DNA of 64,000 bases from Trichomonas vaginalis G3 (GCF_026262505.1 NC_067203.1:27137411-27201410), one strand, 5' to 3'. Shown: positions 1-8,639, numbered from the stretch's first letter. Translations and numbers: made by a program. The notes: generated by a model from the sequence alone, not told the origin.

Positions 1-370
1 ACGGAAGAACTACTGGTGGAAGTTGTGGAGAAGAAACATTTTCTTTAGTTCCATCGAATCTATTTAAATGCATTGTTTCACCTTTCATCTGGTCATTAAA
101 GTCTTTTGCGTGTTTTGCAAACTCATCGTCCTTTCCTAAAGCATTTTCTGACTCAGTCGCAACCAAATTGGATGCTTTATTTATGAGCCCTATTTTATTT
201 AATCTTAACTTCTTTGCAACCCAGCCTCCAATCTTTCCTTTATTTGCATCTAATGTCTTCGAAACCCTTCCTCCACTCATTTTATTTACTGCGTCATAAG
301 CTCCAAGTGCTTTTGCTCCAAATGCTAATGCTTTTGTTCCCATTGCGCCTAAAGCTGCCCAAGCTACCAT
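1..370 (-). CDS. Small Ala/Gly-rich amphipathic protein, partial
   Basis: An open frame runs from an ATG at base 370 off the left edge of the window (123 codons seen). Its first 30 residues (MVAWAALGAMGTKALAFGAK...) form an Ala/Gly-rich, weakly hydrophobic helix, followed by a basic segment and a Pro-containing tail. The next gene upstream stops directly before this ATG, so the two are probably expressed together. Small amphipathic proteins of this kind recur in the second element (29477-29719, 32871-33068). A minor virion or membrane-active role is a guess; no family was recognised. Confidence 0.6.
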   Translation of the reverse strand, partial: MVAWAALGAMGTKALAFGAKALGAYDAVNKMSGGRVSKTLDANKGKIGGWVAKKLRLNKIGLINKASNLVATESENALGKDDEFAKHAKDFNDQMKGETMHLNRFDGTKENVSSPQLPPVVLP

Positions 371-595
371 TTACACCATATTAAAATCATCTCTCTTCAA
401 TATTATCTCATAAAAGTTCTCGTTACTGGAGAAAGTCAATGAAACATAAGCGTTCTCACGGGCTTCGCCCTCACCGCTTTGCGGTCTATCTAACTTCTTT
501 CTTATATCATCTATACGCTTCAAAATGTCTGAACAATTGCTAACATCTTCTACAACAGTTATTTCATCATGAATGACCTTCAAGAACAAGCTCAT
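371..595 (-). CDS. Hypothetical 74-residue Maverick protein
   Basis: A short acidic protein with no recognised domain. It lies between the capsid-like gene at 596-1477 and the partial gene at 1-370, all on the minus strand and without spacers, which looks like a co-expressed virion gene block. Codons near the middle (residues DRPQSGEGEAREN) are encoded by a 26-bp pair of GC-rich triloop hairpins at 460-485 that look inserted in frame. Function unknown. Confidence 0.6.
   Translation of the reverse strand: MSLFLKVIHDEITVVEDVSNCSDILKRIDDIRKKLDRPQSGEGEARENAYVSLTFSSNENFYEIILKRDDFNMV
460..485. repeat. 26-bp double triloop hairpin, inside a gene
   Basis: Two adjacent perfect hairpins: GGGC-ttc-GCCC, then tc, then ACCGC-ttt-GCGGT. 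The GC content is far above the surroundings. A relative in the opposite orientation lies at 8001-8026, and the same geometry with different sequence lies at 18106-18131. It is in frame with the 74-residue gene. Confidence 0.7.
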
Positions 596-1477
596 TTAAT
601 ATGCAATTAAAATCATCTCAATAATGAGTCCATCCTTTCCGTCTTTGGGTAGCACAACATCTTTCATTGAAGAAGGTTCGACAAGTCTTATGTTAAACTT
701 ACTGACAAAGTTTGTTATACTATAATGCTTCGGCGGCGAATACATGTAGTTTGAAAGACATAATATAGATTCTTCAGCAAATTCACTTATACTGGATTTT
801 ATAACAATGTTCTCACGAGACCAAATGCCACCAATTGACAATCTTGTAAGCAATCCTGCTGAGCCTTCAACTGTAAACGTCGATGGTAACATTCCACGAA
901 GGTCATCTATTGACATCTTTGAGTCACTGAATTTAAAGATTTTCTTAAAGCAATCGTCATTATCTAACCATGCAATAGCTTTGAAGTTTTCATTCGAATA
1001 TACATCTGCTTCATTAAATGTAAATCCTGACTTCTTTGCAGAGATGACTTTAAAATCTATTGAGTTTGTTTCAAAATTATATGCTATGGTAACTTCTGAA
1101 GGTAATGGATGTCCTTCCGCAGTCAGTTGTTCTCTCACTACCATTTGAAGCTTTGTGTTAAAAACTTTCATGTCATCTCCTGTATCTAAGTTCACATACA
1201 CAGCAACAGGGAAACTATCTTGCTTCTTTGTTTCATCATTATATCTCAAAACATTAAAGTTCTTCAATAATATTGTTCTTCCTGCTGGAATACTTCGAAC
1301 CTGTCTGATTTCAATAGCTTTCTCACCTCCTACATACTCTACCCAGTGCCTTGGATATTCATAAGTATACTGACTTTCTTGAATTTTGGTAGGTTTCATC
1401 ATAACGTGTTCATAGTATATCTTTATACTCTTGTCAGTTAGACTCGGTGCTATGTTCTGAATATTTCTGACTTGCAT
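596..1477 (-). CDS. Capsid-like virion protein with FPxxW/GIWxR signature
   Basis: A protein of 293 residues starting at MQVRN; this start is preferred because a longer in-frame start would overlap the ATPase gene on the other strand. Near the N-terminus it has YEYPRHW followed by a K-x-I-E/G segment; in the C-terminal third it has GIWSRENIVI...SSIS, then a Pro-rich YSPPKHYSI and a beta-rich end. The same signatures recur in 16990-17847, and the N-terminal one in 29740-30520, so the three look paralogous. Known Polintons encode single jelly-roll minor capsid proteins; the match here is inference from position, beta-richness and paralogy. Confidence 0.6.
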   Translation of the reverse strand: MQVRNIQNIAPSLTDKSIKIYYEHVMMKPTKIQESQYTYEYPRHWVEYVGGEKAIEIRQVRSIPAGRTILLKNFNVLRYNDETKKQDSFPVAVYVNLDTGDDMKVFNTKLQMVVREQLTAEGHPLPSEVTIAYNFETNSIDFKVISAKKSGFTFNEADVYSNENFKAIAWLDNDDCFKKIFKFSDSKMSIDDLRGMLPSTFTVEGSAGLLTRLSIGGIWSRENIVIKSSISEFAEESILCLSNYMYSPPKHYSITNFVSKFNIRLVEPSSMKDVVLPKDGKDGLIIEMILIAY

Positions 1478-1493
1478 TTTTAATGGAGATAAA

Positions 1494-2383
1494 ATGAAGC
1501 ATTTAATACATGACGTAGATGAAGACATGAATGAAACTACAGACAAACTTAACTCTTCTCTCATTCTTCCTTTCAGTAAGGACTATGAGTTCTGTTCAAA
1601 TGGTGTTTATTTCTATTGTGGAAAGATGGGTTCAGGTAAGACATTTAACCTCATTCGTCATATACTCATAACAGAGCGTTTAGGAAACGACTCTTACTAT
1701 GACCAAATCATTATATCAGCAACTTCAGACTCTATGGATTCAACAGCGAAAACATTTTATGTCAAAAGTTCAAGCCTCTGTCGTTAAAGTTTCAGACAGT
1801 GAACTCATTGAATTTCTTCAACGTTACATTCGACGTAAGAGGAAATATTATGCCATTGTTGAATTTATACAGTCAGGAATGCAAAAGACTTCAGAAGAGA
1901 TGGAAAGAATTATTGACAAACACCACTTACGTCAATACTCAGGAGTTTACGATATGAAACGACTGACAAACTACATTCTATCAAAAACTTTCAAAATACC
2001 CCTTCAAAAAGTATCCTTCAAACACTCTGCTCGTTTGTGACGACTTCGCCGGAAAAGGTTTAGTTTCAAAGCCTGACTCACCATTAGCTAACATCATTAC
2101 TAAAGTCAGACATTACCACTTAACTGTAGCAATACTTATGCAAACATGGCGTTTTCTTGCTTTAAACATAAAACGTCTCATAACTGACTTCGTTATCTTT
2201 CAAGGTTTCTCACGTTATGATATTGAACTCATTTGGAAACAGTCAGGTATAACATTACCTTTTGAAGAAATTTGGGAAGCATATAAGTCTCTCATCTCTC
2301 CTCGTTCATACCTTGAGATTCATATCATGACTAATACCATTAAAGTCAAAAATATTCCATGGGAACGACCAACATTGTTTTAA
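1494..2383 (+). pseudogene. Genome-packaging ATPase (FtsK/HerA-like), broken
   Basis: The N-terminal part contains a clear P-loop, YFYCGKMGSGKTFNLIRH, and a downstream part has a Walker B-like LLVCDDF followed by sequence ending in WERPTLF. This arrangement and size (about 290 residues) fit the Polinton packaging ATPase, which in relatives drives DNA into the capsid. It diverges from the capsid-like gene at 596-1477 across a 16-base spacer. The upstream context GGAGATAAAATG resembles other virion-gene starts here. The gene is broken, with about two lesions. Identification from the P-loop and context is confident; packaging itself is family knowledge. Confidence 0.8.
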
Positions 2384-2640
2384 AGTTTAACCTTCAATTG
2401 ACTGATGGTAAACAAATTCCATGCATCTCTGTCGCCATTTCTGTTAATATTTTTGCTGTCATTCATATCATCCACTTCTCCATCCGTTAGCTTTTGAGGA
2501 TATGTGTTAGAATAGCTGTTCTTAAATGAAGGCTTCTCTCCCTTGAGAGCATAAACTCTATAACTTTCTGCATACTTTATGTTTGAACCTCCTGAGCCAT
2601 CATTGACATAAATTTTTATAGGCTTCCACCCTTTGTTCAT
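2380..2640 (-). CDS. Hypothetical 86-residue Maverick protein
   Basis: A small polar protein (MNKGWKPIKIYVNDGSGGS...) facing the end of the ATPase gene, with which it overlaps by four bases tail to tail. It is beta-prone at the start and Lys/Asn/Asp-rich. No domain was recognised. The convergent packing against the ATPase suggests it is genuine. Confidence 0.45.
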   Translation of the reverse strand: MNKGWKPIKIYVNDGSGGSNIKYAESYRVYALKGEKPSFKNSYSNTYPQKLTDGEVDDMNDSKNINRNGDRDAWNLFTISQLKVKL

Positions 2641-2656
2641 GTTCCTGCTTCTTCCC

Positions 2657-2782
2657 TTAGCTCTTTTTGTTCAGTAGTTCTACATCTTTATACACAGCAC
2701 CTGTCTCAGTGAATTCAACAATATTTTCATTCGTTAGCTTTACATTCAAACCCTTGTCGAGTATATTGTTCATTTCATACAT
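2657..2782 (-). CDS. Hypothetical 41-residue peptide
   Basis: A short frame starting at MYEMNNILDKGLNVKL. Longer upstream starts are unlikely because they would run into the divergent gene beginning at 2808. Its spacing to the next minus-strand gene (17 bases) fits a small gene pair. No function can be assigned. Confidence 0.35.
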   Translation of the reverse strand: MYEMNNILDKGLNVKLTNENIVEFTETGAVYKDVELLNKKS

Positions 2783-2807
2783 ATAAAAGGTTTTTATTCT
2801 ATATGAA

Positions 2808-3419
2808 ATGAGAAGCAAATCCATCTTAGCTGGTGCCGTTAATGTTCCAATTGAACCAACATCAAATGTTGACTCACGAACGACAAACAATATTGTCATA
2901 AAGAACTATAGTTCAGAGTGTTTGAAAGAAAAAGAACCAGAGCTGAAATCCGTGAATTTAAACACAGCTTCAAACGCTAACGCTACATCAGATGTTAAGT
3001 TAGAGTATCCACCACTGGACCAAATTCTTTCAAGAGAAGCCAACGACAATCCTTACACAAATGTTCAAACAAATCCTTCAAACGTAGACCATTACCTTCT
3101 TCAGTTATACCAAACAATTTTACTCAAAGACGATAAGAAGCTTTTGACAAATCTTATAAGTAAGAACCAAATAATTCTAACAAAGGAGGACCTTGAAAAT
3201 GTTATCTCACGAATAACAGGGAAACAATGTGTCATTGACTATCTCGACCCTGAAATCGAATGCTGTGGTCAAACTCCACCATTCATGAAAATAGGTAACA
3301 TCCGCATCATTGAAACACCAGGAACTACAGGAGTTGAGTTTAAGTATAAATATTCGAACGAGTATACAAAACTTTCAACAGAATATAAACTTTGCTTGAA
3401 ATATGTTTTAGTAAATTAA
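2808..3419 (+). CDS. Hypothetical 203-residue Maverick protein
   Basis: The N-terminal half is polar and probably disordered (Asn/Ser/Thr-rich). The C-terminal half is more structured, with a CVIDYLDPEIECCGQTPPF segment and alternating beta-like stretches. The start follows TTTTTATTCTATATGAA, similar to the T-rich leader of other virion-type genes here. It ends tail to tail with the minus-strand gene at 3416. No family recognised; a virion-associated role is a guess from its neighbours. Confidence 0.5.
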   Translation: MRSKSILAGAVNVPIEPTSNVDSRTTNNIVIKNYSSECLKEKEPELKSVNLNTASNANATSDVKLEYPPLDQILSREANDNPYTNVQTNPSNVDHYLLQLYQTILLKDDKKLLTNLISKNQIILTKEDLENVISRITGKQCVIDYLDPEIECCGQTPPFMKIGNIRIIETPGTTGVEFKYKYSNEYTKLSTEYKLCLKYVLVN

Positions 3420-3655
3420 AGCAATTTGTAATATCTATCCAAAACTTCTTCAACAGTATCGAACTCATCTTCATAATGCAAACCTAATCTTATTGACTTG
3501 GTGCAGTTTTCACTAACACAATATTTTTCTGTTCTCTTGACTGACATAACTAACTCATTTGTTTCATCAAACAGCAACAACCAAAGTTCATGACCTAATA
3601 CATAACATTCATACTTTATATTTTTAGCTCTGAGTTCTCTTGTAAGCTGTTGCAT
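3416..3655 (-). CDS. Hypothetical 79-residue protein
   Basis: A small mixed alpha/beta protein (MQQLTRELRAKNIKYECYVLG...). Its start lies within the last 40 bases of the larger minus-strand gene at 3616-4380, in another frame, which suggests translational or transcriptional coupling. It stops against the plus-strand gene ending at 3419. No motif recognised. Confidence 0.5.
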   Translation of the reverse strand: MQQLTRELRAKNIKYECYVLGHELWLLLFDETNELVMSVKRTEKYCVSENCTKSIRLGLHYEDEFDTVEEVLDRYYKLL

Positions 3656-4380
3656 TTAATATTTTCTAAAAAGTCAACTTCAACAGTCATTCGCACTGGT
3701 GCCTTCAGTTCTACAGGCTCTCCTTGAAAGTCAACAAGTCTGAATTGCATGTCTTTCAAATTATGAGGACTAATGCGAACCCATTTACCTAAATGAGTTG
3801 CTATGACAGGAACGTTTGGAATGAACATTGAATTTACTTCATAACAGAAAGATTTATACTCTACTGAACCTTTACTATTAACTCCTGAAATGCCTGTGAC
3901 ATTAGCTATTTTAGACTCAATGTATAAACAATTGCCATAACATACGTATGGAACAGATTTCATCTCAATCGTTTTGTCAACACTTTTCAAAGGAAATGTC
4001 ATATGGTATGCTCCTAAAAGAAGTTGAACTCTATGACTCATTCGTGTTATCTTGAACTCTTTCTTGCTACTGAACTTCAATGTTCCCTCAGAAGAGAGTT
4101 CGACATCTATGTTGTCAATAGTTTCTTCATTTATGAGAGTATCTATGACTCCAGCAATTTTATCTATTCTATACCCAGCTCTGTTAGGAAATGTTATAAC
4201 ACTTCTTTTGTCATCTATTTCAATCTCTATGAAATCTGTTTCATCTGTTATGACAAAAGTTGCGATAGTATTGAAGTCAACAACTCTGAAAGCAAGTGCT
4301 TCATTCTGTAGACCTAAGTTTGTTTGTAGCTTTACTGTCCCGTATTCGTTTGGGTCTGTACTTTGCAAATAGAACAACAT
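3616..4380 (-). CDS. Candidate minor (penton-type) capsid protein
   Basis: A 254-residue, strongly beta-predicted protein. The last 60 residues contain MQFRLVDFQGEPVELKAPVRMTVEVDF, the kind of ending (a D/F-x-G turn between beta strands and a final amphipathic strand) seen in single jelly-roll minor capsid proteins of Polintons. It faces the 4398-4976 gene head to head across 17 bases and is close to the ATPase. Intact by eye. The capsid call is inference from secondary structure and context; a structure prediction would decide it. Confidence 0.5.
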   Translation of the reverse strand: MLFYLQSTDPNEYGTVKLQTNLGLQNEALAFRVVDFNTIATFVITDETDFIEIEIDDKRSVITFPNRAGYRIDKIAGVIDTLINEETIDNIDVELSSEGTLKFSSKKEFKITRMSHRVQLLLGAYHMTFPLKSVDKTIEMKSVPYVCYGNCLYIESKIANVTGISGVNSKGSVEYKSFCYEVNSMFIPNVPVIATHLGKWVRISPHNLKDMQFRLVDFQGEPVELKAPVRMTVEVDFLENIKCNSLQENSELKI

Positions 4381-4397
4381 TTTATTCTCATTAAAAT

Positions 4398-4976
4398 ATG
4401 ACTATTGCTGCATATGCGTATGAAACAAATGAAGCAAGAAGAGCACATGAACTAGTAAACGAAAACTCAACTTTAACAGTGGAAGGCAATGATTTAGTCA
4501 TTGACGATGGAAAAACTAAAAAAGTCATTGATTTCGATACTTTTAACACTTATGACCCATTCATTACAATAAGTAAAGTTCCTATCATAAATGATGGAAC
4601 GGTGCAATATATAAATTCTACAGTAGATGCCTCATTAGTGAAAGTATTAAATGTTCTCATTGAATTGTTAAAGAGCTTTCGATTTGACGACAACATTAAA
4701 TGCTTAAAGAATTTAGTCATGAATGAGAAACAAATTCTTGGCGTTGCTGGTAGCAGTAATGATGTACACCTTATGACATTAGAATATTATAACGAACATA
4801 AAGATGAACTGAAAGGAGAGAAGGTGACACCGGACCTCAAGGACCTCAAGGACACAAGGAATACAAGGAATACAAGGAATACAAGGAATACAAGGACCTC
4901 AAGGCGAGAACGGTTTGGATGGTGTAGATGGAAAGGATGGAAAAAACTGCTAAATCATGGATATGGAACCTTATAA
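4398..4976 (+). CDS. Virion-type protein with collagen-like tail DNA
   Basis: A 192-residue frame beginning MTIAAYAYETNEARRAHELV. Most of it is polar, with no known domain. Near its 3' end the DNA holds a run of short Gly-X-Y style repeats (GPQGPQG-like triplets) and an expanded AAGGAATAC array at about 4853-4890. Collagen-like repeats are common in virus and phage fibres, and the fibre gene lies downstream, so a surface or fibre-associated role is possible. Preceded by TTTTATTCTCATTAAAATG, the virion-type start context. Confidence 0.45.
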   Translation: MTIAAYAYETNEARRAHELVNENSTLTVEGNDLVIDDGKTKKVIDFDTFNTYDPFITISKVPIINDGTVQYINSTVDASLVKVLNVLIELLKSFRFDDNIKCLKNLVMNEKQILGVAGSSNDVHLMTLEYYNEHKDELKGEKVTPDLKDLKDTRNTRNTRNTRNTRTSRRERFGWCRWKGWKKLLNHGYGTL

Positions 4977-5059
4977 ATACTGGTTTAACAGCTGCTTCAT
5001 ATGGAGTTCTTCAATACCAAATCGGAAAGATATGGGCGGTACTTGGTGAAGAATTTTAA
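4937..5059 (+). CDS. Hypothetical 40-residue hydrophobic peptide
   Basis: A short frame, MEKTAKSWIWNLINTGLTAASYG..., overlapping the end of the previous gene. The middle (residues 8-32) is mildly hydrophobic and could be an amphipathic or membrane helix. Too short for identification; its place in a chain of overlapping small genes supports it weakly. Confidence 0.3.
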   Translation: MEKTAKSWIWNLINTGLTAASYGVLQYQIGKIWAVLGEEF

Positions 5060-5076
5060 ATGACGTTAAAAATGCT

Positions 5077-5418
5077 TTGAACTTCATTTCAAATGGTTCG
5101 GATACTATTAAAACTTTATCTGGTTGGATGCAAGAAACAAGGAGTCAAATAGATACTGTAAGACGTATAGCAAACAATGCACGTACGGGATTGGATACTT
5201 TACGACAAGCACAAAATACACTAAAGGAAGCAAATGATATTCTTGGCTCAGTATCAGACATGCATGAAGATTGGCTTAAAGGTATTGACAAATCTTTAAA
5301 AAATCACAGTCAGTCTATTGCTGACTACAAGAAAAGTATAGATTTTTTACATAGTGCTATGGACGTACATGATGGAAGCATAAAGAACTTACTTAATGAA
5401 CTTACCAGGAACTATTAA
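5077..5418 (+). CDS. Coiled-coil protein, start uncertain
   Basis: About 113 residues, almost entirely helical with heptad-like spacing (SQIDTVRRIANNARTGLDTLRQAQNTLKEANDIL and later repeats). No ATG lies at the very beginning of the open stretch, so the true start is unclear. It overlaps the next gene by a few codons. A rod or stalk role beside the fibre gene is plausible but not shown. Confidence 0.45.
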   Translation: MNFISNGSDTIKTLSGWMQETRSQIDTVRRIANNARTGLDTLRQAQNTLKEANDILGSVSDMHEDWLKGIDKSLKNHSQSIADYKKSIDFLHSAMDVHDGSIKNLLNELTRNY

Positions 5419-5791
5419 AGCATTTATAAAGTCCTTTGTAAAACCTGGTGCTCTAACATTTAGGTCTTTGAGAGCAAAAGCATTGAAGTCAAGAGATGCA
5501 GAAACTCCAACAGAACCTACAGAAGGAACTGAAACAACAGAAACTCCAGAAGAACCACCAAAACCAACAGCTAATGAAATATTGTTCGAATATTTTCCAA
5601 GGTACTCTGTTCTCATTGCATACATTCAAGAAATACTTAAGAAAGCAGACTTGACTTTAGGAGATGATGAAAGTTCTGTATATCTTTCGTTCCAGTTTCA
5701 AATAGCAGAACTTTTGAGACAGATATGCTTAATGTATGACAACATCTCTGATTTCACAAGATATGATGACGACCATGACCCGAACACGTGA
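5396..5791 (+). CDS. Hypothetical 131-residue protein with Thr/Pro/Glu linker
   Basis: Residues 1-30 are basic and amphipathic (MNLPGTIKAFIKSFVKPGAL). Residues 35-58 form a low-complexity Thr/Glu/Pro linker, and the C-terminal 70 residues are helical with a hydrophobic face (LLRQICLMYDNISDF). It starts inside the end of the coiled-coil gene and precedes the fibre gene. No family recognised. Confidence 0.45.
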   Translation: MNLPGTIKAFIKSFVKPGALTFRSLRAKALKSRDAETPTEPTEGTETTETPEEPPKPTANEILFEYFPRYSVLIAYIQEILKKADLTLGDDESSVYLSFQFQIAELLRQICLMYDNISDFTRYDDDHDPNT

Positions 5792-5850
5792 AGAAGAAGT
5801 TTTACAAACATCCATTAAGACAGGAAAGGTTTTAACTCAAAGTCTCATTA

Positions 5851-6809
5851 TTGACCAAAGATGGCGAAGTGGACGTTCTTCAAGAGCTGAAGAAAAATAC
5901 TTCTTCGGGAGGTGGTGGTAGGCATGAACTTGAAATAAATGAGATAGAAGAGAAATTAGCCGAAAAAGCAGATAAAGAACATAAACACAATATCTCCGAT
6001 ATAAATGAACTTCAAGCTACATTAAATAGTAAAGCGGACAAAAATGAACTTGACGCAATGAACAAAGTTTTGAAATCTCATAAACACAACATCTCCGATA
6101 TAAATGAACTTCAAGCTACATTAGACAGTAAAGCTGACAAAACCATACACATAAATCCTTCACTACTGTTAGAGCAGATGACATAATACTGAACTTTGAC
6201 CTTGGTTCAAGTGCACCATTAGAAAATCCAAGTACAAGCGTAAAAGATACTCTTAACAATTTAGATAAGAGTTGCAGGAATATCGAAGATCATGCCAGAA
6301 ACTTTGAAGCATATGAACTACCCGCAATGTTAGATAAGAAAGCAGACAAAACAGAGCTTCAAACATTAAAGACTCAGATTCTTGAAACATTATATCCTAT
6401 AGGTTTCTATTTATACGTCAATGAATTCAACAAATCCAAAACAGTTTTAGGTTTTGGTACTTGGGAACAGATTGTAGACAAATTCTTATACTGTGCTAAC
6501 TCTTCAAAGCAAACAGGTGGTTCGAAGAAAATTACTGAAGCAAACTTACCTGCGCACACTCATACAGGAACTACAAACTTTTCTGGCGACCATAGCCACT
6601 CATTAAGAGACCATCCATTATACAACTCAGAATATAAAGCTGGCAATGACGTTTTATCTCCATCTTATAACAATGCAGCAAAAAAGACTTTTCGACCAAC
6701 TGAACCAGGAGGAAATCATGTCCATACTTTCACAACAAATCCAACAGGCTCGGGTGCAGATTATATGCCACCATTTATGACTGTATTCGCATGGTATAGA
6801 GTTCAATGA
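5851..6809 (+). pseudogene. Phage-like fibre protein with tail-collar-type end, broken
   Basis: The shaft part shows repeated KADK.H.HNISDINELQATL units with H-x-H motifs. The end has LYPIGFYLYVN...GFGTWEQIVDKFLYCANSS, then AHTHTGT, HSHSL, HVHTF and the closing YMPPFMTVFAWYRVQ. This is the layout of the phage tail-collar/short-fibre tip, where H-x-H residues are known to bind metal in trimeric needles. An intact-looking relative is at 30591-31856. Such a fibre would be a receptor-binding appendage; that function is inference. The gene is broken. Confidence 0.78.
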
Positions 6810-6849
6810 ACGCGCTTGAGCCTAGAATAAAATCCTTAATTTTACATAA

Positions 6850-7700
6850 ATGAGCTTGAAAGAAGTATTCGAACAACATCCATGGAGGTCATTTAAGAAG
6901 TTCAATGAAGCTGCAAAGAGTCGGGGATTTACTAACAGAGCTGAAGTGAAAAGGTTCTTTGACAAAAATGTTGTACATCAAACAAAAATAAACCCCTACG
7001 ACTACTTTTTACCAATTTACTCCATCACTCCTGACGCATACCAATTTGACACTCTCATTCAAAGCAGAAAGGAGGACATAAACCATTCCTCATCTTCATT
7101 AATGTTAACACTCGTAAAGCATATGCATATCCAATGAAAAATAAAGGAACTCATGAAGTGTTAAGAGTTTTACAAAAGTTTTGTAGCAGAACATAGCCAA
7201 GTACTTTAACATCAGACCAAGACAGTGCATACCTCAGCAATGAAATCACAGATTTTCTCATTAAGCATAACATAACTCACTACACTACTGAAGACCATAA
7301 CCATAACATACTCGGCATCATAAACCGCTTCATAAGGACTCTCAGAGATTTAAACCAAGAGCGAGACTTTATCGAAGAAACAATGAAACATTTTCTCGAA
7401 GTATATAATTCCTCAACACATTCTACAACAGGACATACACCAAATTCAATGACACAACAACAAGAAGAAAGTATATACAAAAAAACAGTCAAACACAAAA
7501 TATCAGAAATTCAACACAATTTACCCTCATTCCTGGTACAAAAGTTCGTGTAGTCCTTGACGACAAACCGTTGACAAAGAAACGTTTAAGGTTAAGTAGA
7601 AACTATTATATCGTAGACTCTACGCAAGGTAATGGATATCTTATAAAAGCTGCTGACGACTCTATTGCGTTTTACCCTCGACATAAATTAGTCGAATAGT
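6850..7700 (+). pseudogene. Retrovirus-type (rve) integrase, broken
   Basis: Recognisable parts in order are an N-terminal segment, the second catalytic block (LTSDQDSAYLSNEI with the following helix), a third block reduced around GIINRFIRTLRDLNQERDF, the YNSSTHSTTGHTPNSM motif typical of rve integrases, and an SH3/chromodomain-like end (SRNYYIVDSTQGNGYLIKA...YPRHKLVE). Polinton integrases insert the element and usually sit near one end. Several lesions are present. It lies directly behind the fibre gene. Confidence 0.8.
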
Positions 7701-8000
7701 AATGGCAAACTTGCTGAAACCATTGACGAAGCAAAGCGAGGAGTGGTTATTGAAATACTTGACTATAACATAAAACGATGACTTATAAAGTAAGATATGA
7801 AGAGGTGTTGAAGATGTTATCCATCTAAGAACTTGAGAGAGTCAAAGCCAACACATCTGGACCATTAGAGCGGGAGTACTGGAAAGACAAAAATATGCCA
7901 GAAAGAATAAGAAAATTCTCTAAACTTTTTCATTGGATGTAATCAGACATGAACGAAACAGTCATGAAATTATTAATGGTACCATTTATTTTAACATAAA
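7701..8000 (+). other. Degraded coding remnants
   Basis: Short open stretches of coding character (for example KLAETIDEAKRGVVIEIL and SGPLEREYWKDKNMPERIRKF) follow the integrase, none long enough to call a gene. The composition matches the neighbouring element genes. Nothing else was seen here. Confidence 0.35.
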
Positions 8001-8026
8001 GACGCAAAGCGGCGAGGACGAAGTCC
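8001..8026. repeat. 26-bp double triloop hairpin, intergenic copy
   Basis: Read on the minus strand it is GGAC-ttc-GTCC followed by a short second hairpin with CGC-ttt-GCG. It matches the element at 460-485 in the opposite orientation, and the difference in the first stem (G-C pair to A-T pair) is compensated on both arms. Confidence 0.65.
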
Positions 8027-8051
8027 ATGACCAAAAATAATTTTATTAGAT

Positions 8052-8065
8052 GGTTAGATCTAACC
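8052..8065. promoter_or_regulatory. GATC-centred palindrome, TAACC type
   Basis: Perfect palindrome GGTTAGATCTAACC followed by repeated TACCCTC half-sites upstream of a gene-type leader. An inverted counterpart lies at 10071-10084. Probably a protein-binding site; no binder is known. Confidence 0.5.
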
Positions 8066-8124
8066 TCATATTCTACCCTCATTTCTACCCTCATTTCTAC
8101 CCTCTTGAATTTTCATGAATTTTC

Positions 8125-8178
8125 CGAAATAAAAATAAGTTAGTTTATTTTATTTATTGTATTTTTGTATGTAAAGAC
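8125..8178 (+). promoter_or_regulatory. Early-type leader, copy 1
   Basis: AATAAAAATAAGTTAG followed by a T-rich run and TTTTGTATGTAAAGAC directly before an ATG at 8179. Similar leaders precede the starts at 8926, 10205, 10908 and, more weakly, 11790. The conservation across unrelated genes suggests a shared promoter or 5' UTR. Confidence 0.5.
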
Positions 8179-8434
8179 ATGATTTCAGGATTTTTTGACG
8201 AAGTGTCAATCTTCACTTCGTCAAAAAATAACAGTTATCTAATGAAAAAGTGTCATTTTTTGTATTTGACGAGAATGTCGGGTAAATGTTTTGTCATGAT
8301 TTCATCGTACATGTTTTGTCATGACTTCATCGTACATGTTTTGTCTATGACTTCTTCATCGTAATGAGCGTAAATGTTTTGTGAAGAATATAGCAACAGT
8401 CTGAATTCCGACGGTTGCTTTTTATACAAAATTC
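8179..8434 (+). other. Gene start followed by repeats; remnant
   Basis: An early-type leader and ATG lead into a frame of about 60 codons made of repeats: a 15-bp-stem hairpin at 8191-8227 and several CGTACATGTTTTGTCATGA-type units. A real protein is unlikely; the body of a former gene seems to be replaced by repeat DNA. The ATGTTTTGTC units resemble the ACAAAACAT monomers of the large satellites at 47-61 kb. Confidence 0.4.
8191..8227. repeat. Strong hairpin shared with the 42-63 kb cassettes
   Basis: Perfect inverted repeat: TTTTTTGACGAAGTG, an eight-base loop, then CACTTCGTCAAAAAA (15 bp stem, of which 9 are the mixed-sequence core). The same GACGAAGTG/CACTTCGTC core with an almost identical loop stands at the outer end of the cassette leaders further right. 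Confidence 0.7.
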
Positions 8435-8611
8435 ATGCAGGAAATTCTTGAGTTTTGGTTGAAAGAATACGGTGGAGCCAAAAGTGGCTCGACCTCAAAA
8501 CAAGCATTTTATGAGCTTACTAAGGGTGTTATGAATGAATTCAAATGTATTTACATACATCCTGACCTCGTTCATTTGTTGCTGAATTCAGCAAAAATAA
8601 TGTTTAGGTGA
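8435..8611 (+). CDS. Hypothetical 58-residue protein
   Basis: MQEILEFWLKEYGGAKSGS... to ...LLNSAKIMFR. It is helix-rich with a hydrophobic C-terminal segment. It lacks an early-type leader right before the ATG but ends just before a GATC palindrome module, as other genes in this island do. The TTGCTGAATTCAGCAA palindrome at 8579-8594 forms part of its last codons. Unknown function. Confidence 0.35.
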   Translation: MQEILEFWLKEYGGAKSGSTSKQAFYELTKGVMNEFKCIYIHPDLVHLLLNSAKIMFR

Positions 8612-8612
8612 A

Positions 8613-8628
8613 AGGTGAGATCTCACCT
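8613..8628. promoter_or_regulatory. GATC-centred palindrome, CACCT type
   Basis: Perfect 16-bp palindrome AGGTGAGATCTCACCT, with AGGTGA on one side and two further CACCT half-sites on the other. Confidence 0.55.
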
Positions 8629-8639
8629 GTTTTCTCACC

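Noticed and set aside
807-1364. Plus-strand frames opposite the capsid-like gene at 596-1477
   Set aside because: Antisense shadows with poor protein character, while the minus strand has a conserved protein with paralogues.
8001-8100. Terminal inverted repeat of a Maverick near 8 kb
   Set aside because: The palindromic modules at 8052 and 10071 are mirror-placed but short and recur elsewhere; no long inverted repeat was found, so I do not call an element end here.
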